64,000 nt of DNA, from contig JBBELK010000054.1 of the NCBI GenBank assembly GCA_037783545.1, forward strand, positions 124,001 to 188,000, given 5' to 3'. Source of the DNA: Henricia sp. BOLD:AAB3569. Taxonomy: Eukaryota; Echinodermata; Asteroidea; Spinulosida; Echinasteridae. Positions 44,901 to 54,690 of this stretch are shown one piece after another. Each line of letters opens with the position of its first letter. Position 1 is the stretch's first letter. The position numbers and the translations under genes are program-made. The notes beneath the pieces were generated by a model that saw only the letters and a list, made by a program, of their open reading frames with translations, made no database searches and was not told the DNA's origin.

Positions 44901-47900
44901 TCACCAGGGTCATGCAAAGTTTGGTTTGAATAGCGGAAAGCAATGTGTTGCTAATAGTTTGTGTTCAATGATGTACAGTCAAGTAAAGGAATTGAAAAGG
45001 TGGACATGCCATGATATGGATTTGGTATTGAATACTGGTGATGAGTTGTATGGCCATTTGTCACAAAGTTCTACTATGCATAATGATTTTTTGTTAATCA
45101 ATGAATTGCCAAATGAACTGTGTGTGTTCAATCATCATTTTAGTATGATTTATCATGAGTCCGTCTGTGGTACTTTTGGAATGAACTTAAGTTTATTGGA
45201 ATTTAATATGATAACATTGAATGATGCACTTGAGCAAACACTACAACAATACAATGCCTGCTTTATATGTTTCAAAGGAAATACATTTGCTGCTATTGCT
45301 CAAAGTGGTATGTATTATATATTTGATTCCCATTCCAGAGATCATAAGGGTTGCCAAGTAAGTGAAGGCAGGAGCTTGATAAAAAGTGCAGCAACCTTGC
45401 AAGATGTATACAGGTATTGTACTGATTTGGGTAGATCAATGAATGTAACTGATAATGATCAGTTTGAAATTACAGGTGTTATGATGGGAAAAATAAATGA
45501 GAAAAGAGAAGGTGAAGTGAATGTACATGACAATAAGGAAAACCAAAGAAGCAAACAAGATAGAGATTTTAAAAATCAAAAAGTTAAGGATTTTACAGAT
45601 AATAATGTGTCAATAAATACTGGGGATGTTGAATGTGTAAATGAAGGTAGTGATATTGAAATGATGGAAGTACCTGAAATGACTAGTTTTAAGTTTGTTC
45701 CATTAAGACATGAACATAAGTTTGCATTAAGTACAAAAGTTGGAATTGCTCACATTACTTCAAAAGTCGATGAAATACCTCGGCAGTGTAACCATATGGG
45801 TCAGCCAGCTTGTACAAAGAACATCAGAGGTGATGGAAATTGTTTTTTCAGAGCTGTTTCTTATGCTATATCTGGATCTGAACGGAATCATATGAGACTA
45901 CGATTGGCTGCTGTAAATCACCTTTTGAAGTATGAGGACCAATACAAGTCTTTCTTGCCTGAAGGATTCAGTAATGTTGAAGAGTATGTTTTAAAGAGGA
46001 AAGTTATGTGTTCTGGTGTCTGGGCAACAGAGATTGAAATTATGTCATTGGCACATTTTTTGGGAACAGACATATATACATACAGCAATAGATGGTTGAT
46101 ATTTTCAGGAAAAGTGAGTGAAGTGGGTACTGTGACATCTGATGCAGGAATTTACCTGATGCATACGGAGCAGATACATTATGATGTGGTGTTATCAGTT
46201 AATGAGTTAATTAGTAATAACTGCAATGCTTTGATTGAACCAATCCTGGACAATGGTGGGTGCTCCAAAGAAAATAATTCCCATAAAGCAGGGCAAGAGA
46301 GTGTGAGTGATATTGGTGCATGTAACAGTTACAATGTGAAGTCGGATGTACGAAGTGTAATTAGAGACATTGCAGTTGGAAAAGGGGTAATTAAAAAGAG
46401 AAAGTGTCGTCACAATTTGCGTTCAAAGAGAAATATTGACAGAGAAAGAAAAAAACAGAAAAATCAACATGAAGCAAATGTGTCAAATTTGTCGGGATGC
46501 GTTGATGAGGATGATGTGAAGAGCACTGCAAAGAAATTATATGATAAACTTAATTATCATGGAAATCCTGTTTTAAAAAAACAGAAAAGTGACAGTGTCA
46601 TGATTAAATATCATACAAATGTTGATTACAAAACTAAACAAATTATGACACAGAAAGATAAATATCATAAAGATGCAAATTACAAGAGCAAAAAAATTCA
46701 GACCTTAAAAGATAAATATCATGGAGATGCAAATTACAAGATTAAAAAAATCCAAACTGTAAAAGCTAAATATCATGGAGATGCAAAATACAAAAGACAG
46801 GTAATTGAAACACAAAAAGGAAAGTATCATGGAAATGTAAATTACAAAAGACAGGTAATTGAAACACAAAAAGGAAAGTATCATGGAGATGTAAATTACA
46901 AAAGACATGTAATTGAAACACAAAAAGGAAAGTATCATGGAGATGTAAATTACAAAAGACACGTAATTGAAAGACAAAAAGGAAAGTATCATGGAGATGT
47001 AAATTACAAAAGACACGTAATTGAAAGACAAAAAGGAAAGTATCATGGAGATGTAAATTACAAAAGACACGTAATTGAAAGACAAAAAGGAAAGTATCAT
47101 GGAGATGTAAATTACAAAAGACACGTAATTGAAAGACAAAAAGGAAAGTATCATGGAGATGTAAATTACAAAAGAAAGGTAATTCAGGCACAGAAGGGAA
47201 AGTATCATGGGAATACATATTACAGAAAGAAGTTAATCCAGGCAATAACATTGATAAATAAAAATAAATACAATACAGATGACAACTACAGAAAGGATAA
47301 AGTTAAAATGTCAAAAGAAAGACAATTGAAAGTAAAGGCTATGAAAACTCACGTACAAAATGTAATTGAGAATTTTAAGAAGAAAACAGAAAGTGGTCCA
47401 GACTGTATTTGTGCTGTGTGTCTGAGATTGCTCTTTCAAAGTCAGGTAAAAAAATGTAGTAAAGATAAATACAAATACTTTCAATATATTTGTGATCAGT
47501 ATTTACATGAATGTAACGAAGATTGTAATATGCCATGTGCTTTGGCTACATCAAACAGAGGAACATTGTGGATTTGCTATACATGTCATAGAAAACTAAT
47601 TGCTAACAGAGTACCAGCAGAAGCATGTATGAATACTCTAAGTTTGATAGACATTCCAGAAGAGTTGCAGAGACTGAATAGTTTAGAACAACATTTAATT
47701 GCAAGGAATATCGCATTCATGAAAATTGTAAATCGTCCAAAGGGTGGTCAAAAAGGAATTTATGGACCTTGTGTTTGTGTACCATCAAATACCATGGAGA
47801 CAGTACAAAGACTACCTAGATGTGCAAATGAGAATGACATGATACGGATCAAACTGAAACGAAAACTGTCATACAAAGGTTACCATGAGTATCAATATGT

Positions 47901-50900
47901 GAATAGATGGCATGTAGAACAAGCTTTGTTTTATTTAAAAACTAATAATAAATGGTATCATGATATTGAAATAGAAGAAGATTGGGCAAATCATGTACCA
48001 GAATGTTTGAATGATGAAGAGGAAGAGGTTGAAAATAACATTGAAGTAAACAATGAAGAAGATACAAGCATTAAAACTGAGGATGAAAGTGATGTTGAGG
48101 ATGATGATGAGGACCGATTGCGTGGGGTACAACTTGACACTTGTCTGCAACCAGTAAATATAGGGCAAGAAGTTCTTGATCAGTATTTTGATGAAATATT
48201 CTGTGTTGCTCCGTGTGAAGGTAATAATCCTGTAAGATTATTAATGGAAGAAGGGAATGAGGCAAAGTGTTTTCCAATATTATTTCCAACTGGAACACCA
48301 ATATTTAAGGACAAACGGAATGTCACGATAACACTCAGTAGATATTTACATAATCGATTGATGAATGCTGATCACAGATTTGCTCAAAATACAGACTACA
48401 TATTTTATGCTCAATATTTGTCAGAAATACAACAAGTCATGTCTAGTGTCTCTATTGCTTTGCGCAAAGGAACTGCTAAAACTCGGGAAGGGAAGAGTAT
48501 AACATCAGCAATGCTTAACAATAAAGAAAAACTCAGAGATATGCTGAAATCTGACAAAGGATATAAGTTTTTGAAGCCTATAAGAGGCACACCACCATAC
48601 TGGCAATGTGCTCATAGAGATGTGTTAGCAATGATTACACAACTTGGACTTCCCACATGGTTCTGTTCATTCTCCTCTGCTGATATGAGATGGTCTGAAG
48701 TAATTGGTACAATAATGAAACAACAGGGAGACATTAGAAATTTTGATGAATTGGACTGGAATGACAAATGTATGTTACTGAGGAGCAATCCTGTTACAGC
48801 AGCTCGAATGTTTGATAAGAGATTTCATGTGTTTTTGAAGGAAGTGATAATGTCAGAAGCTCAACCAATTGGCAAAGTGAAAGATTATTTTTATCGAGTT
48901 GAATTCCAACAAAGAGGGTCACCACACACGCATTGTTTATTTTGGATTGAAGATGCTCCTAAACTGGACACTGATTCTGATGAAGACGTCATTGCCTTTA
49001 TAGACAGATATATCTCCTGTAATTTACCTTCTAAAGATGAGGATGAAGAATTACATGAAATTATCAATAATGTACAGGTACATAGTAAAAAACATTCAAA
49101 AAGTTGTAAAAAGAAGGGTACTGAATGTAGGTTTAACTTTCCGAGACCACCATCTGAGAGAACCTTTATAATCAGACGTGTTGAACCAACTACTGCCGAG
49201 ACAAATGATTTTAGTGCTGATGATAGTGACATTGATAGCATGAGTCAGATATCAGATTTGGATGAACTTTATAATGATGTTATTAGTAAAGCTCAAGCAG
49301 AGGAATTATTAAAGAGTATTTGGAATGAGGTACAAAATCAAGAGAAACAGTATACGTCTACTGAAGAACTGTTCACTGCTGCCGGGATCACTCAAAAAGA
49401 ATTTGAAAAGGCTAATGAGCTATTGACTAAAAAACTTAGCATTGTGTTAAAGCGTAATCCCCAAGATGTCTGGGTAAATCAATACAATTCTCACTTGATA
49501 CGAGCATGGAATGCAAATTTAGATATTCAGTACATAACGGACATTTTTGGATGCGTGGCATATGTTGCATCGTACATGTCAAAAGCAGAACGTGAGATGG
49601 GAATGCTGTTGAGTAATGTTTCTAGTGAAGCACAGAAAGGAAATCTTGATGCAAAGCAAAGCATGAAGGAAGTTGGCTATGCATATTTGCAGAATCGTGA
49701 AGTGTCGGCTCAAGAGGCAGTGTATCGTGTGTGTAACTTAAGGTTAAAGGAATGCTCAAGAAAAGTAGAATTTATACCCGTTGGAGAAAATCCAGTAAGA
49801 ATGAGCTTACCTCTAAAGTTAATTCAAAATAAGTCAGAAGCTGATGATGAAGACATCTGGCTCCACAGTAAGATTGATAGATATAAAGCAAGGCCACAGT
49901 CGCATGATTTTGATGAAATGTGTCTGGCTTCATTTTGTTCAAATTACAGAATTTTATATAGTACAGAAGCACTAAAAGCTCAAAAAGGAAAAGTTAATTC
50001 CAATATTCATGAATTACAGAATGGTTTAGGATATATACGAAAACGTACTCGGACTCAATATGCAGTGATTAAATATCCCAGATTTTCCATTTCAAAGATT
50101 TCAGAGAAATACTATCAAAGCATCTTGCAGCTTTTCTTGCCTTATCGTATTGATGCACAATTAAAACCTTTGCACTTTGAAACGTTTGAAGAATTCTATA
50201 ACATTGCAAGTGTCAAACTTCATGAGTGTGATGATCGTACACAACGTGTAAGCTTAATTGTGGATACTAATCGTCAAAAATTTGAAGCTAACATAGAATC
50301 TATGGAAGATGTTGAACAGTACTTGCACAAGTTTGGACCACAGGAGGATGCATGGGCTTTAATTTCACCAGAGGTTGAATCAGAGAGAATTGAATGTGAA
50401 AATGAAAGAGGTCCAGTAAATGAAGGCAGTGAGGATGAGTATGATATTCCTGACCTAAAATGTAATGATAAAGAGAAGGCAGGACAAGGTATTGAATACC
50501 GTTCACGCAGAATAACTGTGAATGAAGCTTCGTGTTTAATGCGAATGTTAAATGCCAAACAAAAAGAAGTTTTCTACAAGATCAGAAAGTGGTGTTTAGA
50601 TAAAGTGAATGGTAAAAAGCCAGAACCTTTCCACGTATTTGTAACAGGAGGAGCAGGCACAGGCAAGAGTCATTTGATTAAGTGTATTTACAGTGAAGCT
50701 GTGCGAATACTTGGACGATCAACCCATAATCCAGATGATGTCACAGTGTTACTAACTGCTCCCACTGGTGTTGCTGCACACAATATTAATGGTTTAACCC
50801 TGCATAGTGCTTTGTCAATTGGAATCAACATATCACTGCCTTATCAACCACTTGGTGATGAGAAAATGAGTACCTTGCGTAATGAATTAGGTCAGTTACA

Positions 50901-52617
50901 AATTCTAATCGTAGATGAAATTTCAATGGTTGATCAAAAGATGCTGTGTTACATACATGGGCGACTTCGACAAATCAAACAAACAAGATTTCAAGATCCT
51001 TTTGGTAAAGTGAGTGTGATTGCAGTTGGCGATTTTTATCAATTGCCTCCTGTAAAAGGAAAATCGTTACATCATAACACTGTTGAATCAGGATTGTGGC
51101 ATGATAATTTCCAAAAAGTAGAACTGACGGAAATCATGAGACAAAAAGATCAGAAATTTACATTAGTTCTAAATGAATTGCGGGTGAAAGTGAAGAAAGA
51201 TAATTTAAATGATGAGACTATTGCAATTTTGCAAAGTCGTGAAACTGGGGAAGACTGTTTTGATGCTATTCATATTTATCCAACAAATAAACAGGTTGAC
51301 AATCACAATGTCCAAGTTTTACATAAGACATGTGAAAACTGCATTTGTATAGAAGCAAAAGATTTTGAGAAAGATGGCAGTGGACGATTGAAGCTAAAAG
51401 AAAAACCCCTAAAATCAAATCGTGGCAGTCTTTGCAGATCATTGTGGCTTGCTATTGGTGCAAGAGTTATGTTGACAAAAAATATTGATGTGTCAGATGG
51501 ATTAGTAAATGGTGCATTTGGCACTGTTACTCATATTGAAATGTTGCCTGATCAATTGGACGCTGAATATATCAAAGTAAGATTTGATAATGAAAATGTA
51601 GGCTCAAAACTTAAGAGACAGGTGGTGGCATTAAATGATACTGATTCTGTTTTAATTAAGATGGAAGAAGAATCAATTGGAAAGAAATGCACAAGGAGAC
51701 AATTTCCCCTGAAACTTGCATGGGCATGTACAGTACATAAAGTACAAGGTATGACAGTGAATAAAGCAGTAGTGTGTCTGAATCGTACATTTGCAGCAGG
51801 TCAAGCATATGTTGGTTTAAGTCGTGTGACATCATTAAATGGACTTGTCATTGAGGGGTTTGATCCTAAATATGTGTATTGTGATAGATCAGTTACTGAA
51901 GCTTTGGATATCATGCCTGCATTTGTTACCAGTAATTTGCAGCAAAATATAACAGATACAACTAATACATGTACTGTAGTAACCCTTCATAATGTACAAG
52001 GCTTAAGAGCACACTTTTTAGACATGGAATCCCAATGCGAAATAATGCAGTCTGATTTCATTTGCCTAACAGAGACATGGGTTGAATCTGAACAAGTAAG
52101 TCAGTTCCACATGGAAAATTTCAAGTGCTATCATCAAGTAAGAGGCATGTCATATAATGGGTCGATGAAACATTTGCAGGAACAGAGTCATGGTGGTGTT
52201 GCGGTGTATGGCAAGAAAAGCAGATCTTTTAGTAGATTGAATATACCAGTACAGAATGTTGAGTATATTGCATTTCATGTAATTTCTAACACATCAATTG
52301 TAATTGTTGTTATTTATCGACCATCATCATATGGCATTCAGGATTTTGTTAACAGTTTGATCAAGTTGGTTAGTGAAATAAATAAGATCAGCAACAGATG
52401 CATTGTCATGGGTGATTTCAATGACAATATTCTTGATAGGGAATCGTCAATTGAAAAAGCAATGAAAGAGCAAGGATATACGCAGTGTGTAAAAGAGGCA
52501 ACTACAGAGAATGGAACACTAATAGATCACATTTATGTACGGGGTTTGACTGATGTTGAAACATCTGTAATACCTACATATTATAGTTACCATGAAAGTG
52601 TTAAAATTTGTTTCTAA
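41929..52617 (+). CDS. Helentron (Helitron2) Rep-helicase-endonuclease polyprotein
   Basis: A single open frame of about 3,562 codons, with no stop or frameshift. Domains in order: 21 repeats of 15 residues (42046-42990); Lys-rich coiled-coil-like region; PHD-like finger (44071-44230); C76-like cysteine protease (about 44870-45420; Cys 44944, DSH 45325); OTU protease (about 45800-46200; DGNCFFR with Cys 45841, late His in QIHYD); basic 18-residue repeats (46550-47230); Cys-rich N-terminal helitron region (47400-47900); acidic linker; helitron N-like and Rep nuclease with the HUH motif HTH (48925-48933) and Tyr in YVASYMSK (49561-49575); Pif1 helicase with Walker A GGAGTGKSH (50647) and Walker B VDE (50911); exonuclease-endonuclease-phosphatase domain (about 51980-52614). 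Rep, helicase and endonuclease serve single-strand rolling-circle transposition; the protease roles are unknown. The first ATG is taken as start. The final SDH of the endonuclease reads SYH. Confidence 0.9.
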   Translation: MPNMIATVAVEGGRVEGGGQRDNGTTFCTCVKKATNQEHGETCVQSILGDNTEHGETCEQSILGDNTEHGETCEQSILGDNTEHGETCEQSVLGDNTEHGETCEQSILGDNTEHGETCEQSILGDNTEHGETCEQSILGDNTEHGETCEQSILGDNTEHGETCEQSILGDNTEHGETCEQSILGDNTEHGEICEQSILGDNTEHGETLEQSILGDNTEHGETREQSILGDNTEHGETCEQSILGDNTEHGETCEQSILGDNTEHGETCEQSILGDNTEHVETCEQSVLGDNIEHGETCEQSVLGDNSEHGETCEQSVLGDNTEHGETCEQSVLGDNTEHGETCEQSILGDNSEQRIKAKHMDITEISNLGEKPEKIIAEDRKGKCTDDMQNIKIDLRNNISRSKVEINHRVMQLNDIEVRLQCLECELKDRQKNLYERDRRIQCKQRKRKSYNRRKERKLKSRYMDMCFESKEAGSTQYEKQRKQIYSGTKRSLSKVLKHVDLNNGKKRSKKNCGQISSGKKKEIEINAKEKKLLEKEKNLDILKSKLNDFEVDLMIREQKGTVSKGHCRNKASPYKYVGCQGKSKRNGKSVGCQGKLKRNEKVGVVRRDKKCKISKPGKDKTVVTYNRKRNGRIIQEQVSKEDKKIHEKAQKYICHRTKRILSKLVKKLKGGKKQTLKGVSVPKKCGGGKPKMKCKQNESKLEDTNIEQFDNVCWLCENTDGHETGRRQIRCNKCLVVFHLSCTKFMKMEPYLIDKRVSWVCCNCGQSNYSDSLFYDIGIPTDKNLYEWTRQDTVQECSSAVEEQLKVFDKVREVFKKSQKHERCTECSNALYHQKQTGGYFLRKRKSTTVVDAAKSNRISKKTKRASKLETKSNDSNASESISKQQRQTVKRKESTDMEADKQLSEKVKKRSAVTKKRKVEVEEKNIHVDIDTDQQAEKNEANSSNTCGMQHRSCQSTDKMDSKMHTSKDMYMSTPCSAVEYVIIQGNYHQGHAKFGLNSGKQCVANSLCSMMYSQVKELKRWTCHDMDLVLNTGDELYGHLSQSSTMHNDFLLINELPNELCVFNHHFSMIYHESVCGTFGMNLSLLEFNMITLNDALEQTLQQYNACFICFKGNTFAAIAQSGMYYIFDSHSRDHKGCQVSEGRSLIKSAATLQDVYRYCTDLGRSMNVTDNDQFEITGVMMGKINEKREGEVNVHDNKENQRSKQDRDFKNQKVKDFTDNNVSINTGDVECVNEGSDIEMMEVPEMTSFKFVPLRHEHKFALSTKVGIAHITSKVDEIPRQCNHMGQPACTKNIRGDGNCFFRAVSYAISGSERNHMRLRLAAVNHLLKYEDQYKSFLPEGFSNVEEYVLKRKVMCSGVWATEIEIMSLAHFLGTDIYTYSNRWLIFSGKVSEVGTVTSDAGIYLMHTEQIHYDVVLSVNELISNNCNALIEPILDNGGCSKENNSHKAGQESVSDIGACNSYNVKSDVRSVIRDIAVGKGVIKKRKCRHNLRSKRNIDRERKKQKNQHEANVSNLSGCVDEDDVKSTAKKLYDKLNYHGNPVLKKQKSDSVMIKYHTNVDYKTKQIMTQKDKYHKDANYKSKKIQTLKDKYHGDANYKIKKIQTVKAKYHGDAKYKRQVIETQKGKYHGNVNYKRQVIETQKGKYHGDVNYKRHVIETQKGKYHGDVNYKRHVIERQKGKYHGDVNYKRHVIERQKGKYHGDVNYKRHVIERQKGKYHGDVNYKRHVIERQKGKYHGDVNYKRKVIQAQKGKYHGNTYYRKKLIQAITLINKNKYNTDDNYRKDKVKMSKERQLKVKAMKTHVQNVIENFKKKTESGPDCICAVCLRLLFQSQVKKCSKDKYKYFQYICDQYLHECNEDCNMPCALATSNRGTLWICYTCHRKLIANRVPAEACMNTLSLIDIPEELQRLNSLEQHLIARNIAFMKIVNRPKGGQKGIYGPCVCVPSNTMETVQRLPRCANENDMIRIKLKRKLSYKGYHEYQYVNRWHVEQALFYLKTNNKWYHDIEIEEDWANHVPECLNDEEEEVENNIEVNNEEDTSIKTEDESDVEDDDEDRLRGVQLDTCLQPVNIGQEVLDQYFDEIFCVAPCEGNNPVRLLMEEGNEAKCFPILFPTGTPIFKDKRNVTITLSRYLHNRLMNADHRFAQNTDYIFYAQYLSEIQQVMSSVSIALRKGTAKTREGKSITSAMLNNKEKLRDMLKSDKGYKFLKPIRGTPPYWQCAHRDVLAMITQLGLPTWFCSFSSADMRWSEVIGTIMKQQGDIRNFDELDWNDKCMLLRSNPVTAARMFDKRFHVFLKEVIMSEAQPIGKVKDYFYRVEFQQRGSPHTHCLFWIEDAPKLDTDSDEDVIAFIDRYISCNLPSKDEDEELHEIINNVQVHSKKHSKSCKKKGTECRFNFPRPPSERTFIIRRVEPTTAETNDFSADDSDIDSMSQISDLDELYNDVISKAQAEELLKSIWNEVQNQEKQYTSTEELFTAAGITQKEFEKANELLTKKLSIVLKRNPQDVWVNQYNSHLIRAWNANLDIQYITDIFGCVAYVASYMSKAEREMGMLLSNVSSEAQKGNLDAKQSMKEVGYAYLQNREVSAQEAVYRVCNLRLKECSRKVEFIPVGENPVRMSLPLKLIQNKSEADDEDIWLHSKIDRYKARPQSHDFDEMCLASFCSNYRILYSTEALKAQKGKVNSNIHELQNGLGYIRKRTRTQYAVIKYPRFSISKISEKYYQSILQLFLPYRIDAQLKPLHFETFEEFYNIASVKLHECDDRTQRVSLIVDTNRQKFEANIESMEDVEQYLHKFGPQEDAWALISPEVESERIECENERGPVNEGSEDEYDIPDLKCNDKEKAGQGIEYRSRRITVNEASCLMRMLNAKQKEVFYKIRKWCLDKVNGKKPEPFHVFVTGGAGTGKSHLIKCIYSEAVRILGRSTHNPDDVTVLLTAPTGVAAHNINGLTLHSALSIGINISLPYQPLGDEKMSTLRNELGQLQILIVDEISMVDQKMLCYIHGRLRQIKQTRFQDPFGKVSVIAVGDFYQLPPVKGKSLHHNTVESGLWHDNFQKVELTEIMRQKDQKFTLVLNELRVKVKKDNLNDETIAILQSRETGEDCFDAIHIYPTNKQVDNHNVQVLHKTCENCICIEAKDFEKDGSGRLKLKEKPLKSNRGSLCRSLWLAIGARVMLTKNIDVSDGLVNGAFGTVTHIEMLPDQLDAEYIKVRFDNENVGSKLKRQVVALNDTDSVLIKMEEESIGKKCTRRQFPLKLAWACTVHKVQGMTVNKAVVCLNRTFAAGQAYVGLSRVTSLNGLVIEGFDPKYVYCDRSVTEALDIMPAFVTSNLQQNITDTTNTCTVVTLHNVQGLRAHFLDMESQCEIMQSDFICLTETWVESEQVSQFHMENFKCYHQVRGMSYNGSMKHLQEQSHGGVAVYGKKSRSFSRLNIPVQNVEYIAFHVISNTSIVIVVIYRPSSYGIQDFVNSLIKLVSEINKISNRCIVMGDFNDNILDRESSIEKAMKEQGYTQCVKEATTENGTLIDHIYVRGLTDVETSVIPTYYSYHESVKICF
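42046..42990 (+). repeat. In-frame 45-bp minisatellite, 21 copies
   Basis: The unit encodes EHGETCEQSILGDNT with I/V, C/R/L and T/S/I variants. Units are nearly identical, pointing to recent expansion. It keeps at least four frames open (two per strand), explaining long antisense frames that are not genes. Confidence 0.95.
44866..45425 (+). other. C76 (herpesvirus tegument USP-like) domain in the Helentron
   Basis: The segment reads NSGKQCVANSLCSMM, then DLVLNTGDELYGHLSQSS, NELPNELCVFNHHFSMIY and a late MYYIFDSHSRDHKGCQV. The order Gln-Cys near the N-terminus, 'GDxLY' and a late Asp-Ser-His matches the arrangement of the deubiquitinating protease at the N-terminus of herpesvirus large tegument proteins (peptidase family C76). 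Predicted catalytic residues are Cys (44944), His (45331) and Asp (45325). Assignment by pattern only; a related papain-fold protease is the alternative. Confidence 0.65.
46550..47230 (+). repeat. In-frame 54-bp repeats (KYHGDVNYKRHVIERQKG)
   Basis: About twelve tandem copies of an 18-residue basic unit. The outer copies (KYHTNVDYKTKQIM, KYNTDDNYRKDKV) are diverged and the central four are almost identical, as expected from recent expansion in the middle of an older array. The unit is Lys/Arg/His-rich and may bind nucleic acid (inference). Confidence 0.9.
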
Positions 52618-53340
52618 TCATCTACACGTTTTTACATAGCTGTCGGATTAAGTAAATGTATATGTCTGGTACAGGTCTTGAAATGTCAGGATTTCGTACA
52701 CACTTTGACAACACCACTTAGGGTAATTTTTTATTGCAATGCAAGATGCAGCAACAAATATCAAAGTGCCAGCAATATGTGTTCACGATAATAATATCAA
52801 GTCTTTGAAATATTTGAAAAACATTAAATAACAGAGATAGCCAAGAAGAGATATTAGTGAAAAAGACACTCGAGATGAGAAATGCATGAGTTTCAAAACG
52901 AAATCTTTTGTTAAACACATTATTGATCTTGAAGCTTTAATTGATCTTGAGCCTTAACAAATTAATGACATCACACCAGCAACAACATGTTTAGAAGTTA
53001 CTCATCAAAGCGGTTAAAATAATGAAGAGATTAATACTATTTAGAATGTGCAACGGGTCCACAGTGTGTATCAGAAATAACTGACATTTATATTTTATAT
53101 TTACTTGATTTTACCGTGTACATGTATGATTTTGTTTTTATTTATTAGCTCCAAAAAGCAGTCAAGATAACCATGTTCCTGCTTCTACTGAGGAAGATAG
53201 TATCTTTAATGGTTAACCAGCAAAAGACCAGAACTATCACAGAAATCCGCGCTTCTTCAGCCCATCAACATGGACATCAAAAACAAAGATCTCAAAATGG
53301 ATTGAACTGGGAATTGTCTATAGTAGCTGTCATAACTGCA
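52618..53340. other. 3' flank of the Helentron ORF
   Basis: No coding frame. If the element continues, its 3' terminal hairpin should lie here or beyond the minisatellite; I could not identify the terminus. Confidence 0.4.
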
Positions 53341-54690
53341 TCAATCAAGTGAGCTCATGCCATTTCATCTCCAGCTTGTATTGACTGGAGATTGTCTTTA
53401 GTACCTGCCATGGACTACATTATTCACTCCAGCTTGTATTGGCTGGGGATTGTCTTAATTTCCTGCAATGGACAAAGCCAATCATCTGAGCTCTTGCCAT
53501 TTCATCTCCAGCTTATATTGGCTGGGGATTGTCTTCACTACCTGCCATGGACTACACCATTCAACCGAGCTCACGCCATTTCATCTCCAGCTTGTATTGG
53601 CTGGGGATTGTCTTCAGTACCTGCCATGGCCTACACCATTCAACCGAGCTCACGCCATTTCATCTCCAGCTTGTATTGGCTGGGGATTGTGTTCAATAAC
53701 TGCAATGGACTACACCATTCAACCGAGCTCACGCCATTTCATCTTCAGCTTGTATTGGCTGGGGATTGTCTTCAGTACCTGCCATGGACTATGCCATTCA
53801 TCTGAGCTCATGTCATTTTATCTCCAGCTTGTATTGGCTGGGGATTGTCTTCAGTACCTGCCATGGACTATGCTTTTCATCTGAGCTCATGTCATTTCAT
53901 CTCCAGCTAGTATTGGCTGGGGATAGTCTTCAGTACCTGCCATGGACTATGCCATTCATCTGAGCTCATGTCATTTTATCTCCAGCTAGTATTGGCTGGG
54001 GATAGTCTTCAGTACCTGCCATGGACTATGCTTTTCATCTGAGCTCATGTCATTTCATCTCCAGCTAGTATTGGCTGGGGATTGTCTTCAGTACCTGCCA
54101 TGGACTATGTCATTCATCTGAGCTCATGTCATTTTATCTCCAGCTTGTATTAGCTGGGGATTGTCTTCAGTACCTGCCATGGACTATGCTTTTCATCTGA
54201 GCTCATGTCATTTCATCTCCAGCTAGTATTGGCTGGGGATAGTCTTCAGTACCTGCCATGGACTATGCCATTCATCTGAGCTCATGTCATTTCATCTCCA
54301 GCTTGTATTGGCTGGGGATTGTCTTCAGTACCTGCCATGGACTATGCCATTCATCTGAGCTGATGCCATTTCATCTCCAGCTTGTATTGGCTGGGGATGG
54401 TCTTCAGTACGTGCCATGGACTATGTCATTCATCTGAGCTCATGTCATTTTATCTCCAGCTTGTATTGACTGGGGATTGTCTTCAGTACCTGCCATGGAC
54501 TATGCTTTTCATCTGAGCTCATGTCATTTCATCTCCAGCTTGTATTAGCTCGAGATTTTCTTCATCAATACCTGCCATGGACTATATGCCATTCATCTGA
54601 GCTCATGCCATTTTATCTCCAGCTTGTATTGGCTGGGGATTGTCTTCAGTACATGCCATGGACTACAATATGCCATTCACTACGTTTTGA
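53340..54690 (+). repeat. 79-bp minisatellite, about 17 copies
   Basis: The unit contains 'tcatctccagcttgtattgg', 'ctggggattgtcttcagtac' and 'ctgccatggactat'. The period is 79 bp (for example 53576 to 53655). As 79 is not divisible by three the frame rotates, and the frames seen are spurious. It begins 720 bp after the Helentron stop; tandem arrays are common inside Helentrons and their non-autonomous relatives. Confidence 0.9.

Noticed and set aside
46705..47251. Minus-strand frames rich in Phe/Leu over the KYHGD array
   Set aside because: Antisense shadow of the 54-bp repeats; composition follows from the A-rich sense strand.
53392..53963. Plus-strand frames with 'LQLVLAGDCLQYLPW' repeats
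   Set aside because: Products of the 79-bp minisatellite, whose period rotates the frame; no conserved start or continuity.
42046..54690. CRISPR-like regular arrays (45, 54 and 79-bp periods)
   Set aside because: The units are contiguous with no unique spacers, and the context is a eukaryotic genome; these are minisatellites.
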